In this document: positions 19,069 to 29,801 of the stretch, one piece after another
Numbering within the stretch: the stretch's first letter is position 1
Layout of the letters: every line of letters begins with the position of its first letter
NCBI RefSeq assembly: GCF_000227295.1
Contig: NZ_JH165054.1
Span: 94,560 to 158,559 of the forward strand
Direction: 5' to 3'
DNA length: 64,000 bases
From: Cutibacterium avidum ATCC 25577
Lineage (GTDB): Bacteria; Actinomycetota; Actinomycetes; Propionibacteriales; Propionibacteriaceae
Translations under genes and position numbers: made by a program
The notes under the pieces: model-generated
Seen by the model: only the letters and a program-made list of their open reading frames with translations
Database searches by the model: none
Told to the model about the DNA's origin: nothing

Positions 19069-19148
19069 CGTTACTCCCTCGTGTTCACGTACGTTCATGT
19101 TCTACATGGGACTCAGTCGCCCCTGCTGTGTTCAGCTATCCTTTGCGC

Positions 19149-20015
19149 TCAGTTGGCGCGCTGTGCCCGGGCGAGCGGGGTGCGATTGGCCAGTCCGTTG
19201 GTGATGCGGTCCAGGTAAACGGCCACGACCACCACTGCCAGTCCAGCCTCCATACCCAGACCGATGTCGACCTGAGACAGGGCCGCAACGACGTCGCCGC
19301 CAAGACCACCGGCACCGACCATGCCCGACAGCACGACCATGGACAGAGCCAACATGATGACCTGGTTGACGCCGGCCATCACCGTCGGCATGGCCAACGG
19401 CATCTGGATACGCCATAGAATGTGACGCGGGCTGGCACCGAAGGCTGCGCCGGCCTCGACCGTCTCGGTGTCGACGCCACGAATACCCAATTCAGTGAAC
19501 CGCACGCCAGGTGGCAGGGCAAAAATGATCGTCGCGATGGCCCCAGGAACCTGACCGATACCGAAGAGGACGATGACCGGGACCAGGTACGCCAGCGACG
19601 GCATCGTCTGCATGAAGTCGAGAATCGGCTTGATGATGGCCGAGAATCGCTTCGACTTGGCAGCCCAGATCCCCAGTGGAATCGCCAGGATGAGGGCCAG
19701 GATCACGGCCACCACGACCAGGGACAAGGTTTGCATGGTGTTGTTCCACTGATCCATGGCCCGGACCAGGTAGAAGCCGATGAGCGCGAAGAGGCCCACC
19801 TTCCAGTTGGCACAGGCCCAGCCGATGGCGGCGAGGACGACCATCATGACCAGGTACAGCGGCTTGGACAGGACGAGGTTGAGCCCATCGTACATACCGC
19901 CGATGACGACGTTGGTGAAGGTGATGAGCCAGTCAAAGGCGTGCTGGAACCAATCGAAGAAGGTCTCGATCCAGCTTCCCAGCGGAATACGGGGGTTGGC
20001 GAAATTGAAGCTCAT
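19149..20015 (-). CDS. proW: Glycine betaine/proline ABC transporter permease
   Basis: Membrane subunit of the osmoprotectant importer. 288 residues with about six to seven membrane segments. The binding-protein-dependent transport EAA-like loop reads EAGAAFGASPRHILWRIQMP and is expected to contact the ATPase. It is preceded closely by proV (5 nt gap) and followed by proX. Confidence 0.92.
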   Translation of the reverse strand: MSFNFANPRIPLGSWIETFFDWFQHAFDWLITFTNVVIGGMYDGLNLVLSKPLYLVMMVVLAAIGWACANWKVGLFALIGFYLVRAMDQWNNTMQTLSLVVVAVILALILAIPLGIWAAKSKRFSAIIKPILDFMQTMPSLAYLVPVIVLFGIGQVPGAIATIIFALPPGVRFTELGIRGVDTETVEAGAAFGASPRHILWRIQMPLAMPTVMAGVNQVIMLALSMVVLSGMVGAGGLGGDVVAALSQVDIGLGMEAGLAVVVVAVYLDRITNGLANRTPLARAQRAN

Positions 20016-20020
20016 CTCGA

Positions 20021-21364
20021 TCAGGCCTCCTTCTCGGTGATCGGGGCGGATGCGACCGTCGCGGTCGTCGTCTGGTCAGCAGGCGGGAGACCGACGGGAT
20101 CTCCGACATCCTTGATGACAGGCAACTTCCCAGTGTCTTCCAGGGACATCACGGATCCTTCGGACACCTTGTCCTGGGACCTCGACATGGAGTCGAGCAG
20201 AGCGACTCGGGAAATGACGCCCATGAGGTGGAAGTCCTCGTCGACGACGGCGAGAGGCACTCGCGCATCCTTCGACGGAGCGAACAACTCGGACAGCGGG
20301 GTGTCAGTGCGAACAGTGAGGATGCCGCTGGTCTCGACGACTGCCGCGATGCTGCGGTCGCCACGGCGAACAGCCTCGATGACCTCCTGGTCCCCAACCA
20401 TGCCGAGCAGACGACGGTGCTCGTCGACGACGAAGACGCCAGCCCAATCACGCTGATCCATGATGCGCTGGACACGGCGGGGACCTGCCGACCTGGAGAC
20501 GACGGCCTCGGTGGGTCGCATGACAGCCGACGCCGTCAGAACCCGACTGCGATCGACATCCTGGACGAAGTCAGCGACGTAGTCGTCGGCCGGCTGGGTG
20601 AGGATCTCGTCAGAGGTACCGATCTGAGCAACACGACCATTGCGCATGACCGCGATGTGATCGCCGAGGTACATGGCCTCGTTGAGGTCGTGGGTGATGA
20701 AGATGATCGTCTTGTTGAGGGTGCCCTGCAGCTCGAGGAGCTGATCCTGCATCTCACGACGGATGAGCGGGTCAAGAGCGGAGAAGGCCTCGTCCATGAG
20801 AAGGATGTCAGTCTCCGCGGCGAGGGCACGAGCCAACCCGACACGCTGCTGCATACCACCTGAGAGCTGACGGGGGTACTTGCCACCCCAGCCGTTGAGA
20901 CCCACGGTCCGCAGCCACTCATCGGCCTTCTCGAGGCGGTCCTTCGGCTTGAGCTTACCCTGCAACTTCAGCCCGTAAGCCGCGTTCTCGCGAACAGTCA
21001 GATGAGGAAGAAGGGCGAAATGCTGGAATACCATCGACACATGGTCGCGACGAAGCTCCCGCAATTGGGAGTCGTTCATGTCAGAGACAACTTTTCCGGC
21101 CACCTCGACGGTGCCCTCGGAGGGCGCCCACAACCCGTTGATCATCCGGATGAGGGTGGACTTTCCGGACCCTGAGAGGCCCATGACGACGAAGGTCTCT
21201 CCCTTGGCGACCTCCAAGCTGACATCGATGACAGCCGCCGTACCGAGAGAGGCAAGATCTTCTCGAGACTCCCCTGCTTTGAGTCTTTCGATCACTTCTC
21301 GTTCGTGTTTACCGAAAACCTTGTACAGATGGGATGCTCGAACCAAATCCACGTCGTACGGCAC
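20021..21364 (-). CDS. proV: Glycine betaine/proline ABC transporter ATPase with CBS domains
   Basis: ATP-binding subunit: Walker [11 protein letters not shown]-loop [11 protein letters not shown], signature [15 protein letters not shown], Walker [13 protein letters not shown] and H-loop THDLNEA. After about residue 270 come two CBS motifs ([19 protein letters not shown] and [16 protein letters not shown]), the ionic-strength/nucleotide sensor typical of OpuA/ProV proteins. The annotated GTG overlaps the AAAGG ribosome site; GTG 21352, nine to ten nt after it, is an equally good start. First gene of the operon, so its promoter lies in the 340-bp AT-rich stretch upstream. Confidence 0.93.
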   Translation of the reverse strand: MPYDVDLVRASHLYKVFGKHEREVIERLKAGESREDLASLGTAAVIDVSLEVAKGETFVVMGLSGSGKSTLIRMINGLWAPSEGTVEVAGKVVSDMNDSQLRELRRDHVSMVFQHFALLPHLTVRENAAYGLKLQGKLKPKDRLEKADEWLRTVGLNGWGGKYPRQLSGGMQQRVGLARALAAETDILLMDEAFSALDPLIRREMQDQLLELQGTLNKTIIFITHDLNEAMYLGDHIAVMRNGRVAQIGTSDEILTQPADDYVADFVQDVDRSRVLTASAVMRPTEAVVSRSAGPRRVQRIMDQRDWAGVFVVDEHRRLLGMVGDQEVIEAVRRGDRSIAAVVETSGILTVRTDTPLSELFAPSKDARVPLAVVDEDFHLMGVISRVALLDSMSRSQDKVSEGSVMSLEDTGKLPVIKDVGDPVGLPPADQTTTATVASAPITEKEA

Positions 21365-21704
21365 CTTTCACATGGGCGATGGAGTCAAAAAGGGGGTAGT
21401 TGAAAACAACTCATGCGGATCACGAGGGCACCACGACCTCGCGTCACGGTGCCGTGAACCGCCTAAAAATCACGTCTCCCCCAGCGCAAAATAGCTATTT
21501 GAAGCTATCACGTCATATTTACACCTGCAACCAGAAGGAATTGTCGCCGTGACTAAATTAATTTCAATGAATACTTGGTAATATCCTGCTTCAGCAGCAT
21601 GAGTACCAAATAATTCAAACCCATGTGGGATATGTCACGCCACATGATGGTGTCAGTCTGACCGCATCCTGACAGGCTCACACGCACCTGTGACTGTACT
21701 GTGG
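21365..21704. promoter_or_regulatory. AT-rich spacer upstream of proVWX with two inverted repeats
   Basis: No gene is seen. This 340-bp region is clearly AT-richer than its surroundings. It contains the perfect 12-bp palindrome AAATAGCTATTT (21489-21500) and the inverted repeat CATGTGG / CCACATG (21622-21646). Both are candidate operators for an osmotically controlled promoter reading leftwards into proV. I could not assign convincing -35/-10 boxes. Confidence 0.4.
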
Positions 21705-22601
21705 TCAAACCAGCACACAGATTGCGCGACTCCGTTCCTTTTTCTCGCCATCTGGCCGATAAAGGGCCAACATCTCTCCGGTTCGGGCGACCATCGCGGT
21801 CACGTCAGCGGGGACGGTCAGGTCCAGACGTCGTCCGACCCGAATGGCAGCTTCCTGGTCATCGGTGACCTCGACGACGGGGAAGCTCAGCCCGGCAGCC
21901 TCAGCCATCGTCATCGGGGTCGGGGCGACCGCATCATCGGCAAAGATGTCAGGGCAAGCCGCGGTGAGGTCGAAAGGTCCGATCCGGGTTCGCCGCAACG
22001 CAGTGAGGTGACCCCCCACTCCAAGATCGGCACCCACGTCACGGGCCAGGGCCCTCACATAGGTGCCGGAAGAACAGGTGACCTCGACGTCGACGTCGAT
22101 CACCTCCCCATGGCGTCGTATCTCAGTGGCCTCGAATCGGGAGACGGTCACCGCACGCGGTTTCAGGACGACGTCTTCCCCGGCACGCACCTTGGCGTAA
22201 GCGCGCTGACCGTTGATCTTGATTGCGCTGACGGCGGTGGGAACCTGCTGGATCTCACCGGTTTGGCGTGCCATCGCGGCGATGATGGCCTCGTCGTCGA
22301 TCCCGGATGCATCGATGGCGCCGGTGGAATCCCCCTCGGCGTCGTCGGTGACGGTACTCACCCCCAGCTTCATCGTGGCGGTGTAGTCCTTGTCCTGCAG
22401 GGACAGATGGCCGAGGAGTCGGGTGGCGCGATTGACGCCGACAACGAGAACCCCGGTGGCCATGGGGTCCAGGGTTCCGGCATGCCCGACCTTGCGGGTG
22501 CCCATGAGTCGACGCACCCGTCCGACGACCTGGTGCGAGGTGACGCCGGCGGGTTTGTCAACGACGAGGACGCCAGAGGGAACGTCAGGATTTCCCTTCA
22601 T
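21705..22601 (-). CDS. truB: tRNA pseudouridine(55) synthase
   Basis: Forms pseudouridine 55 in the T-loop of tRNAs. 298 residues. The catalytic motif HAGTLDPMATGVL holds the nucleophilic Asp. VLVVDKPAGVTSHQVV near the N terminus and GTYVRALARDVGADLG later are also family hallmarks. It follows rbfA after a 34-nt gap, as in other actinobacteria. Confidence 0.95.
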   Translation of the reverse strand: MKGNPDVPSGVLVVDKPAGVTSHQVVGRVRRLMGTRKVGHAGTLDPMATGVLVVGVNRATRLLGHLSLQDKDYTATMKLGVSTVTDDAEGDSTGAIDASGIDDEAIIAAMARQTGEIQQVPTAVSAIKINGQRAYAKVRAGEDVVLKPRAVTVSRFEATEIRRHGEVIDVDVEVTCSSGTYVRALARDVGADLGVGGHLTALRRTRIGPFDLTAACPDIFADDAVAPTPMTMAEAAGLSFPVVEVTDDQEAAIRVGRRLDLTVPADVTAMVARTGEMLALYRPDGEKKERSRAICVLV

Positions 22602-22635
22602 CGGCCAACCTCAAGACGCGCCGAAAGCACGGTCG

Positions 22636-23073
22636 TCACTCGGCCTCGTCCTCGTCGCGGTGACGGTAGGGGTCAGCCTCACCGGCAGGCATGGCACCTT
22701 GGGAGCGTCGAGCGATCTCGGCATCAGAAGCGGCAGCTCGTGCCAGGGCGTCCTCGATCGACTTGGCGGTCTCAGGAGTGGCATCACGCACGAAGGTCAG
22801 GGTCGGGGCGTAGCGCAACTTGAGCCTCTTGCCGACGGTGGAGCGCAGCATGCCCTTGGCCGACTCGAGAGCGGCAGCCGTGCCGGCGATCTCCTTGTCG
22901 GTACCCATCGCGGTCCAGAACAAAGTGGCGTCACGGGAGTCCCCGGTCAGACGCACATCGGTGATCGTCACGAAGCCCAGGCGGGGATCCTTGACACGGC
23001 GCTCAAGGGTCTCGGCCACCACGACTCGGATCTGATCGGCTAACTTGGCGACACGCGGATTCGGTGTGTTCAT
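22636..23073 (-). CDS. rbfA: 30S ribosome-binding factor A
   Basis: Assists late 30S maturation and cold growth by binding 16S rRNA. 145 residues from ATG 23073, which has GGAG about 6 nt upstream. The KH-like fold shows [34 protein letters not shown] and ends in an acidic tail. infB normally precedes it directly; here a four-gene membrane/secretion cassette intervenes. Confidence 0.94.
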   Translation of the reverse strand: MNTPNPRVAKLADQIRVVVAETLERRVKDPRLGFVTITDVRLTGDSRDATLFWTAMGTDKEIAGTAAALESAKGMLRSTVGKRLKLRYAPTLTFVRDATPETAKSIEDALARAAASDAEIARRSQGAMPAGEADPYRHRDEDEAE

Positions 23074-23153
23074 GATCTCTCCTCGCCATCGGTGTCCTGA
23101 GCGGATCAACCATTTTTGCACACCGTCCCCACCGACGCACGCGGCAACCAGTG

Positions 23154-23765
23154 TCAACGCGGGGGTCCGGGGGTACGCCACTGCAGCACCATCCCGACGA
23201 CGACCAACGCGGCCGAAACGGCCAGGCTCAGGGGGGCGAGAGGGCTCTGGTTCAGCAGCGCCCACCAGTAGGGAGTCGCCGCGGAATCCTTCGTGCCGAT
23301 GACCCAGCACGACAGGACGAAGATGGTTCCCGGCAGCCACGCCCAGGCCACCGACAGCACAACGCTAGCGACCATCGCCAGTCCCACCAGCAGGGCCTGG
23401 TTGCGCGCGAACCACAGCACCCACCACTGAGAATCGGGCTGGTCACAATTGAACAGCACGACCCATGCCACTGGCCACACCAGAACGATGACGGCCCACA
23501 CCACCCTCATGGCGCGAATGGGGCGGTCGGGGAAGGCCTGTTCTCGTTGCGGGTCCGGGGAGGAGAACAACACGGAGGCGAGGATGCCACTCAGGCTCGA
23601 GGACCCCAGCCCCACATCAACTGACCTGCTGCCGGCAAACGGAACGTTGACGAGGTCGCCACCAAGCTGATGGGCACAGACCACTCCCACTGCCAGGTAG
23701 ACCACCACGGCCACCAGACCGCGACTGCGCAGGAACCATCCAAAGGAGGGCAGCCGACGCATCAT
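23154..23765 (-). CDS. Hypothetical membrane protein, cassette gene 4
   Basis: About 203 residues with roughly five to six hydrophobic segments and no motif I recognise. ATG 23765 overlaps the previous stop by 4 bp (ATGA), so it is translationally coupled to the permease-like gene. By position it could be a second permease or an accessory/immunity subunit of the ABC system. That is inference only. Confidence 0.6.
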   Translation of the reverse strand: MMRRLPSFGWFLRSRGLVAVVVYLAVGVVCAHQLGGDLVNVPFAGSRSVDVGLGSSSLSGILASVLFSSPDPQREQAFPDRPIRAMRVVWAVIVLVWPVAWVVLFNCDQPDSQWWVLWFARNQALLVGLAMVASVVLSVAWAWLPGTIFVLSCWVIGTKDSAATPYWWALLNQSPLAPLSLAVSAALVVVGMVLQWRTPGPPR

Positions 23766-24934
23766 TGGCAAGCCCTTACCCGTGACACCATGGATCGCAA
23801 CGAGTCCGGAGCGAGGGGTTGACCGTCCATGACCGACACCAGCGCGTCGTCAAAGTTCTCGAGCGCCCCGTCACACTGTGAGGAGCTGGAATCCTCGACT
23901 CCCAACAGATTGTCGACCAGCAGGGGCCCGGTGAGATCCGTAGCCCATTCGCTCGCCGTGGACGAGGTCGACACCTGCGTCCACACCGGCAGGTACCCGG
24001 ACCGGCCAGGCCCTCCCTCGGGGGCGTAGACAATGCGTCTCTGGACCCCGCTGGCCATCAGGAGGTCATCCACACGACCCATCGCCGTCGCATACTCCTC
24101 CAGCCGCCAGGACATGTCACCGGAGACGCATGCCATTGATCCGTGCCTACCGGCCTCACGGCACCGCCAATCACCCGTGGATTCCCACACATCCTCCAAC
24201 TGAATCGTCGCTGTAGCGCCAACGGCAATCACTGCCACCAGAATCGCCGCACCGAGCCACCGCCACCAATGCCCACCACCGGGCGTCGTGACCACGGTCA
24301 CGAGCAGCAACGAGACGACGATGACGGCACAATCGAGTCCGGCCCACAACACGATGGCCTGCCAGGTGAGGTGCGAGGGGGCGCCGTCGATGGCCGCCGG
24401 ACCGGACCACCCAATGAGCAGATCCGCAGCCCCAGGAATGGTCGACGTCACACAGTAGACTCCAATGGCAGCGACTGCGGCGAGCAGATAGGAACCAGCC
24501 ACCACTCCAAGGACGGCCCCAAGGGCCAAAAACGCCGTAGCGGCCATGGCTGTGAGGACCGGACCCATCACGAGTCGCGGATCGGCGTCACCGGCGGCCA
24601 GCCACGCCAGGACAGCTACCGTCACACCTGCCGACAGGAGCAGAACGACTCCGACACCCACGACCCAGATGGTGACGATGGCGGAGGTGGCACTGCGCGG
24701 CCAGGCTCGGGACGTAGTCGTAACCCCGGTGCGGCGAAGACGGGCACCGTAGGCTGCCCCAGCTGCGCAGCACAGCGGAGACAGGATGACCGTGTCCACC
24801 GAGAAACTCCCCGTGGTCAAGGCGAAGAACTTCCACGCATGGTGATACATCTGCAGCAGTCCGACGCTCGTGGCGATCCACAGCACGGCAAGCCCCAGCC
24901 CGGACCAGACGGCCTGCCGACAGCAGGTTTTCAT
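23762..24934 (-). CDS. Membrane protein, probable ABC permease with extracellular C-terminal domain
   Basis: 390 residues. The first ~235 carry about six membrane segments. The rest is hydrophilic, contains four Cys (in RCREAG, MACVSG, SQCDG and the terminal RACQ) and is probably extracytoplasmic. Actinobacterial ABC-2 type permeases often have this plan, but I see no firm family signature. It overlaps the ATPase gene by 4 bp (ATGA), which is the main reason to call it the permease partner. Confidence 0.6.
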   Translation of the reverse strand: MKTCCRQAVWSGLGLAVLWIATSVGLLQMYHHAWKFFALTTGSFSVDTVILSPLCCAAGAAYGARLRRTGVTTTSRAWPRSATSAIVTIWVVGVGVVLLLSAGVTVAVLAWLAAGDADPRLVMGPVLTAMAATAFLALGAVLGVVAGSYLLAAVAAIGVYCVTSTIPGAADLLIGWSGPAAIDGAPSHLTWQAIVLWAGLDCAVIVVSLLLVTVVTTPGGGHWWRWLGAAILVAVIAVGATATIQLEDVWESTGDWRCREAGRHGSMACVSGDMSWRLEEYATAMGRVDDLLMASGVQRRIVYAPEGGPGRSGYLPVWTQVSTSSTASEWATDLTGPLLVDNLLGVEDSSSSQCDGALENFDDALVSVMDGQPLAPDSLRSMVSRVRACQ

Positions 24935-25707
24935 CGGTCCTCCTCGGAGAGCCCGGACTCTGCGCGACCCTGCATCAGGTACAGATAGCCCCGCTCAGCC
25001 ACTGTCAAATGGTCCTGTGAATCGGACTCCCCTGCTGCGGCCATCAATTCGGGCAACGTACCGCTCCAGGTTATGCGCCCCGCATCGACCAGATGCACCC
25101 GGTCTGCGGACAGGGCGACGTCATCCATGAGATGAGTGGACAGGACGACGACCCGTGAAGCTGCTTGCTCGACCACGTGACGGCGAAATGAGATGCGCTC
25201 CCCTGGGTCCAGGCCCACGGTGGGCTCGTCAAGGATAAGTATCTCGGGGTCGTGGACCAGAGCCGCCGCGAGGAAGACCCGACGCCTCTGGCCACCCGAC
25301 AGGGTGCCGATGGACTGGCGGGCAAATTGATCAATGTTCAGTTCGGACATGACGGCTTGACAGCGCCGCTCAATATCAGCTGAGGATACTCGATACATAC
25401 GTGCGCAGAATGCAAGAAAGTCCTCGACGGCCCACGACGGCGACCACGAGCATTCCTGCGGAACATAACCCACATGCGACCGATATCGTGAATACTCACC
25501 GCGCCGCGCTATCAATCTGCCATTTCGACGCAATGTCCCGCATTTCGGTGTGGTGGTTCCAGTAAGTATCCCGAGCATGGTCGTCTTACCTGCGCCATTG
25601 GGACCTATGAGGGCACTCACTCCGACAGGAAAGGAAACCGACACCGGACCGAGTTGCCAGCCAGAGCGATACCGGACCACCACATCGTCAAGGCCAACTG
25701 CACTCAT
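24931..25707 (-). CDS. ABC transporter ATP-binding protein, cassette gene 2
   Basis: 259-residue ABC ATPase: Walker A IGPNGAGKTT, Q-loop YVPQECSW, signature LSGGQRRRVFLAAAL, Walker B ILILDEPTVGLD and H-loop STHLMDD. The type matches exporter/ABC-2 ATPases used for antibiotics, bacteriocins or lipids. ATG 25707 lies 2 nt after the stop of the secreted-protein gene; GTG 25713, overlapping that stop by 4 bp (GTGA), is an alternative. Either way the genes are tightly coupled. Confidence 0.88.
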   Translation of the reverse strand: MSAVGLDDVVVRYRSGWQLGPVSVSFPVGVSALIGPNGAGKTTMLGILTGTTTPKCGTLRRNGRLIARRGEYSRYRSHVGYVPQECSWSPSWAVEDFLAFCARMYRVSSADIERRCQAVMSELNIDQFARQSIGTLSGGQRRRVFLAAALVHDPEILILDEPTVGLDPGERISFRRHVVEQAASRVVVLSTHLMDDVALSADRVHLVDAGRITWSGTLPELMAAAGESDSQDHLTVAERGYLYLMQGRAESGLSEEDR

Positions 25708-25709
25708 AT

Positions 25710-26234
25710 TCACCAATTCAGCTCAGAACTGCATGAGTCATGTCGAAGCACAAGATCTACGCACAGCTTGGACGAGCGCCGCCAGCCACCTCTTTCATTG
25801 CGACCAACATGAATCTTAGCACCCGCAGTGTATACCTTCGATTTTCCACTAACCAAACGACCAGTGGTTCCTGATGCGCTCGTTCTCAAAACTTTTGGAA
25901 TACAGTTCGCACCCGGCATGGGCTGGCATTTGTAATAAAGAACGGATGCGTCGACCTTTCCGTAACCGCCCCTGTCGGACTTCTTGTGCCCTGAGACACT
26001 GAAGATGCATTGAGCCTTCGAATGCCAGACGCCATCCGATGACATGACGGCTCGCTTGTATCCTCGGGTTTTTCCTGATGCTGTCGCCGATCCTCCCTTG
26101 ACAGACAAGTTCTTCCACGTTGTCATAGGAGTCGCCCTGGCGGTGTCTGCAAATCCCGGTAGGGCAAAGAACAAGCCAAGGATAGACACCGCAGATATCA
26201 ACAAAACTACAATTCGGCTCTTTTGTACATTCAT
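25710..26234 (-). CDS. Small secreted protein, five-Cys, cassette gene 1
   Basis: 174 residues. The signal peptide has the hydrophobic core IVVLLISAVSILGLFFALPG and a probable cleavage near ADTARA. The mature part of about 140 residues is basic, rich in Gly, Ser and Lys, with five Cys (in AQCIF, YYKCQ, GANCIP, KLCVD and HDSCS). I recognise no family. It is coupled to an ABC ATPase and two membrane proteins, an arrangement seen for secreted peptides with dedicated export or immunity transporters. The DNA here is AT-richer than the neighbouring infB, suggesting later acquisition. Start 26234 is chosen because the signal peptide begins there. Confidence 0.65.
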   Translation of the reverse strand: MNVQKSRIVVLLISAVSILGLFFALPGFADTARATPMTTWKNLSVKGGSATASGKTRGYKRAVMSSDGVWHSKAQCIFSVSGHKKSDRGGYGKVDASVLYYKCQPMPGANCIPKVLRTSASGTTGRLVSGKSKVYTAGAKIHVGRNERGGWRRSSKLCVDLVLRHDSCSSELNW

Positions 26235-26345
26235 CAACCATCCATCCAAAAGAATACGCAAGGGGGCAAGGCCAGCCTCTTTGCCGACCGAGCAGGGGGA
26301 TTTTATCATTCGGGTGACGATGGGTCAAGTAGTCGGGAACACACG

Positions 26346-26381
26346 AACGGGGCGACCACGCTTCCACGTGGACGCCCCGTT
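26346..26381 (-). terminator. Hairpin between infB and the secretion cassette
   Basis: AACGGGGCG pairs with CGCCCCGTT (9 bp). After one mismatch, CCACG pairs with CGTGG around a CTTCCA loop. It starts 17 nt after the infB stop and probably separates infB from the cassette transcript. The T-tail is short. Confidence 0.65.
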
Positions 26382-26398
26382 CAGGACAGTGACCAAGC

Positions 26399-29299
26399 TC
26401 AGTCGCGAGGCTTCTCCACCATCTCGTAGCACTGGACCTCGTCGCCGACGCGGATGTCGGAGTAGTTGGTCAGGGTCAGACCACACTCGTAACCCTCACG
26501 CACCTCGGTGACGGCATCCTTCTCGCGCTGCAGCGTGTTGATCTCGGTCTCCTGGATCACCACGCCGTCGCGGACGAGACGGGCCTTGGCATGACGACGG
26601 ATGGTGCCGTCGGTGATCATGCAGCCCGCGATCGTTCCAACCTTCGAGGAGCGGAAGATCTGGCGGATCTCCGCGGTGCCCATTGCCTTCTCCTCGTAGA
26701 TCGGCTTGAGCATGCCTCGCAAGGCGGCCTCGATCTCGTCGATGGCGTCGTAGATGACCGAGTAGTACCGAATGTCGACGTTCTCCTCGTCGGCCATGCG
26801 CTGGGCATGAGCGGTCGGGCGAACGTTGAAGCCCACGATGACGGCGTTGGAGGCGGCAGCCAGCGAGACGTTGGTCTCGGTGATGGCACCGACACCACGG
26901 TCGATGACGCGCAGGTCAACCTCGTCGCCCACGTCGATCTTGGCCAGGGCATCCTCCAAGGCCTCGACCGAGCCGGCGCCGTCACCCTTGAGGATGAGCA
27001 GCAGCTCCTCGGTCTCGCCCTTCTCGAGCTGCTCGAACAGCTGGTCGAGGGTCTTGCGACGCGACGACTTGGCCTGCTGGGCAGCACGCATCCGAGCCTC
27101 ACGCTTCTCGGCGATCTGGCGAGCCATCCGGTCATCGTCGACGACCAGGAAGTTGTCGCCGGCGCCCGGCACCGAGGTGAGGCCGAGCACCTGCACCGGG
27201 GCGGCCGGCGCAGCCTCGTCGACGCTCTCGCCCTGATCGTTGATCATGGCGCGCACACGTCCGTAGGCAGACCCAGCAACGATGGAATCACCGATGTGCA
27301 GGGTTCCGCGCTGGATGAGGGCGGTGGCCACCGGGCCACGACCCTTGTCAAGGTGGGCCTCGATGGCAACACCCTGAGCAGCCATGTCCGGGTTGGCACG
27401 CAGGTCCAGCGCCGCGTCAGCGGTCAGGACGATGGCCTCGAGGAGGTCGTCAAGACCCTCGTGGGTACGAGCGGAGACGTTGACGAACATCGTGTCACCG
27501 CCGTACTCCTCAGGAACCAAGCCGTACTCGGTGAGCTGTCCGCGCACCTTGTCCGGATCGGATTCCGGCTTGTCGATCTTGTTGACGGCCACGACGATCG
27601 GCACATCGGCAGCCTTGGCGTGGTTCAACGCCTCAACGGTCTGCGGCATGACGCCGTCATCAGCAGCAACAACCAGCACCGCGATGTCGGTGGACTTGGC
27701 GCCACGAGCACGCATGGCCGTGAAGGCCTCGTGACCCGGCGTGTCGATGAAGGTGATGGCGCGCTCGACGTCGTCGACCTCGGTCTCGACCTGGTAAGCA
27801 CCGATGGCCTGGGTGATGCCACCGGCCTCGCCCTCCACCACATGAGTGTGACGCAGGGCGTCCAGCAGCTTCGTCTTGCCGTGGTCGACGTGGCCCATCA
27901 CGGTGACGACCGGTGGACGTGCGACGAGATCCTCCTCATCGCCCTCGTTCTCGCCGAACTCAAGGTCGAAGGACTCCAGCAGCTCGCGATCCTCGTCCTC
28001 CGGGGACACGACCTGAATGTCATAGTTGAGCTCGCCGCCCAGGATCTCCAGGGTGTCGTCGGACACCGACTGGGTGGCAGTCACCATCTCGCCAAGGTTG
28101 AACAGCACCTGCACGAGCTGCGCCGGCTCGGCATTGACCTTCTCGGCGAGATCGGTCAGCGAGGCACCACGACGCAGTCGGATGGTCTCACCATTGCCCT
28201 TGCGGACGCGCACACCGCCGACCAGCGGCGCCTGCATCTCGTCGAACTCTTGCCTGCGCTGCTTGCGGGACTTGCGACCACGACGGGAACCACCACGGCC
28301 AAAGGCACCCTGGGTGCCGCGACCACCGCGACCACCGCGACCACCGCCGACGGGACCGCGAGGTCCTCCGCCGAAGCCACCGCCGAAACCGCCACCACGG
28401 GATCCACCGCGACCACGGCCACCGCCGCGTCCACCACGACCAGTACTTGCCTGACCAATCTGGGAGGACTGGTGCTTCGGCATCATGGCCGGGTTCGGAC
28501 GAGGCATACCGGAACCGCCACGCGATCCCTGGCTGCCGCCCGGACGCGGCATACGCTCGCCCTGACCTGAACGAGGAGCTCCACCGGAGCGCCGCCCGCC
28601 CTCAGGGCGATGACGGGACTGGCCCATTCCCTGGCTGGAGGCGAACGGGTTGTTCCCGGGACGCGGGGTTCCGGTACGACGACCAGCACCCGGACGCGGA
28701 CCGGGGCGAGCACCCGACGGCAGCCCGCCGGATCCCCCCGGGCGCGGGCCCGGACGGGCACCCGGCTTCGGGGTGGCAGGCTTGGCCGACCCACCAGGCT
28801 TGGGGCCGGGGGTCGGTGCATGGGGCTTGGCGGCGTTCTGACCAGGCTTGGGAGCCGGCTTGGCGTCGCTCTTCGGTGCCGGGGTCTCCTGCTTCTTGGA
28901 GCCACCGGAAGACTTCATGAGACCCGGACGCGGAGTCGCACTGGTGCGAGCTGCAGAGCTGCGCCCAGGCTTCGGGCCTCCGCTGGAACCGGGACGGGGA
29001 CCAGGCGCCGGCTTCGGCGCGGGGCCCGGCTTGGGACCGGGAATCGGCTTGGCCGACGGGGTCTCCTTGGACTTTCCCTTGGATGCTGCCTGCGACTTGC
29101 GAGCCGCAGGCTTCGCGGGCTTGGCGTCGCCAGTCGGTTCAGCCGAACCGATCTGGTCACGCAGTCGCCGCACAACTGGTGCCTCAATGGTTGAGGAAGC
29201 CGAACGGACGAACTCGCCCATGTCGTTGAGCTTCCCCAGAAGCTGCTTGCTTGACAGTCCGAGCTCCTTCGCGAGCTCATAGACGCGGACCTTGGCCAC
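26399..29299 (-). CDS. infB: Translation initiation factor IF-2
   Basis: GTPase that positions fMet-tRNA on the 30S subunit. 966 residues. The N-terminal IF2N domain begins [21 protein letters not shown] long low-complexity Pro/Gly/Arg/Lys region (roughly residues 50-340) follows, as in other actinobacterial IF-2. A second IF2N-like segment precedes the G domain, with [12 protein letters not shown] (G1), DTPGHEAF (G3) and NKIDKP (G4). Domains II-IV complete the C terminus. Preceded by ylxR, nusA and rimP. Confidence 0.97.
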   Translation of the reverse strand: MAKVRVYELAKELGLSSKQLLGKLNDMGEFVRSASSTIEAPVVRRLRDQIGSAEPTGDAKPAKPAARKSQAASKGKSKETPSAKPIPGPKPGPAPKPAPGPRPGSSGGPKPGRSSAARTSATPRPGLMKSSGGSKKQETPAPKSDAKPAPKPGQNAAKPHAPTPGPKPGGSAKPATPKPGARPGPRPGGSGGLPSGARPGPRPGAGRRTGTPRPGNNPFASSQGMGQSRHRPEGGRRSGGAPRSGQGERMPRPGGSQGSRGGSGMPRPNPAMMPKHQSSQIGQASTGRGGRGGGRGRGGSRGGGFGGGFGGGPRGPVGGGRGGRGGRGTQGAFGRGGSRRGRKSRKQRRQEFDEMQAPLVGGVRVRKGNGETIRLRRGASLTDLAEKVNAEPAQLVQVLFNLGEMVTATQSVSDDTLEILGGELNYDIQVVSPEDEDRELLESFDLEFGENEGDEEDLVARPPVVTVMGHVDHGKTKLLDALRHTHVVEGEAGGITQAIGAYQVETEVDDVERAITFIDTPGHEAFTAMRARGAKSTDIAVLVVAADDGVMPQTVEALNHAKAADVPIVVAVNKIDKPESDPDKVRGQLTEYGLVPEEYGGDTMFVNVSARTHEGLDDLLEAIVLTADAALDLRANPDMAAQGVAIEAHLDKGRGPVATALIQRGTLHIGDSIVAGSAYGRVRAMINDQGESVDEAAPAAPVQVLGLTSVPGAGDNFLVVDDDRMARQIAEKREARMRAAQQAKSSRRKTLDQLFEQLEKGETEELLLILKGDGAGSVEALEDALAKIDVGDEVDLRVIDRGVGAITETNVSLAAASNAVIVGFNVRPTAHAQRMADEENVDIRYYSVIYDAIDEIEAALRGMLKPIYEEKAMGTAEIRQIFRSSKVGTIAGCMITDGTIRRHAKARLVRDGVVIQETEINTLQREKDAVTEVREGYECGLTLTNYSDIRVGDEVQCYEMVEKPRD

Positions 29300-29530
29300 T
29301 ACTCTCCTTCGGGCCCGGCCGCGGTGGACCTGGGCCTAGTTGTTGTGAATCCTCATTGGTGCGAACTCATCGAGTGTTCATGAGCTTGTGCCCACTTCCT
29401 ATTCAGTCCCTTCGAGCCAGAATGACCGACCGTCCAGGGACACGATTCGGTGAGGCCGCCGGACCTCCCGGCGGACATGCAGGAACAACTTTACCGAAAC
29501 TGTCCTGTTGAGCCCAATTCACCGCGTTGG

Positions 29531-29767
29531 TCACTTGCACCCACCAATCTGGTCGACGGTCACCCGCTGACGAAAGGATCGCGCGAATCCCCCGGCCACG
29601 GCGCGCTTCCAGCACTCATCGTCAAGATGGACGTGAGCTCCCCTTCCAGCTGCACTGCCAGTCAGGTCTGCCACGACGACCCCGTCAATCAGCACATAAC
29701 GCCTCATGTGGGCTGGATCGTCGACGCGTCGGCATCCGACGCAGGTGCGTTGGGGTCGTCTGATCAC
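29531..29767 (-). CDS. ylxR: YlxR/RnpM family RNA-binding protein
   Basis: 78 residues with the family's RTCVGCRRVDDPAHMRRYV start and the GRGAHVHLDDECW signature. Members sit between nusA and infB, bind RNA and have been linked to RNase P control. Position and motif agree, so the call is firm although the cellular role in this lineage is not shown by sequence. Confidence 0.9.
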   Translation of the reverse strand: MIRRPQRTCVGCRRVDDPAHMRRYVLIDGVVVADLTGSAAGRGAHVHLDDECWKRAVAGGFARSFRQRVTVDQIGGCK

Positions 29768-29801
29768 CCGACAACCCTAGGCCAGAGGGAGGGACAAAGG
29801 C

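Noticed and set aside
25710-26234. Lactococcin-972-type bacteriocin
   Set aside because: The cassette layout is similar, but the protein is longer and lacks that family's Trp/His pattern.
26591-28570. 659-codon plus-strand open frame
   Set aside because: Antisense shadow of infB; composition follows the infB codons and no motif or ribosome site supports it.
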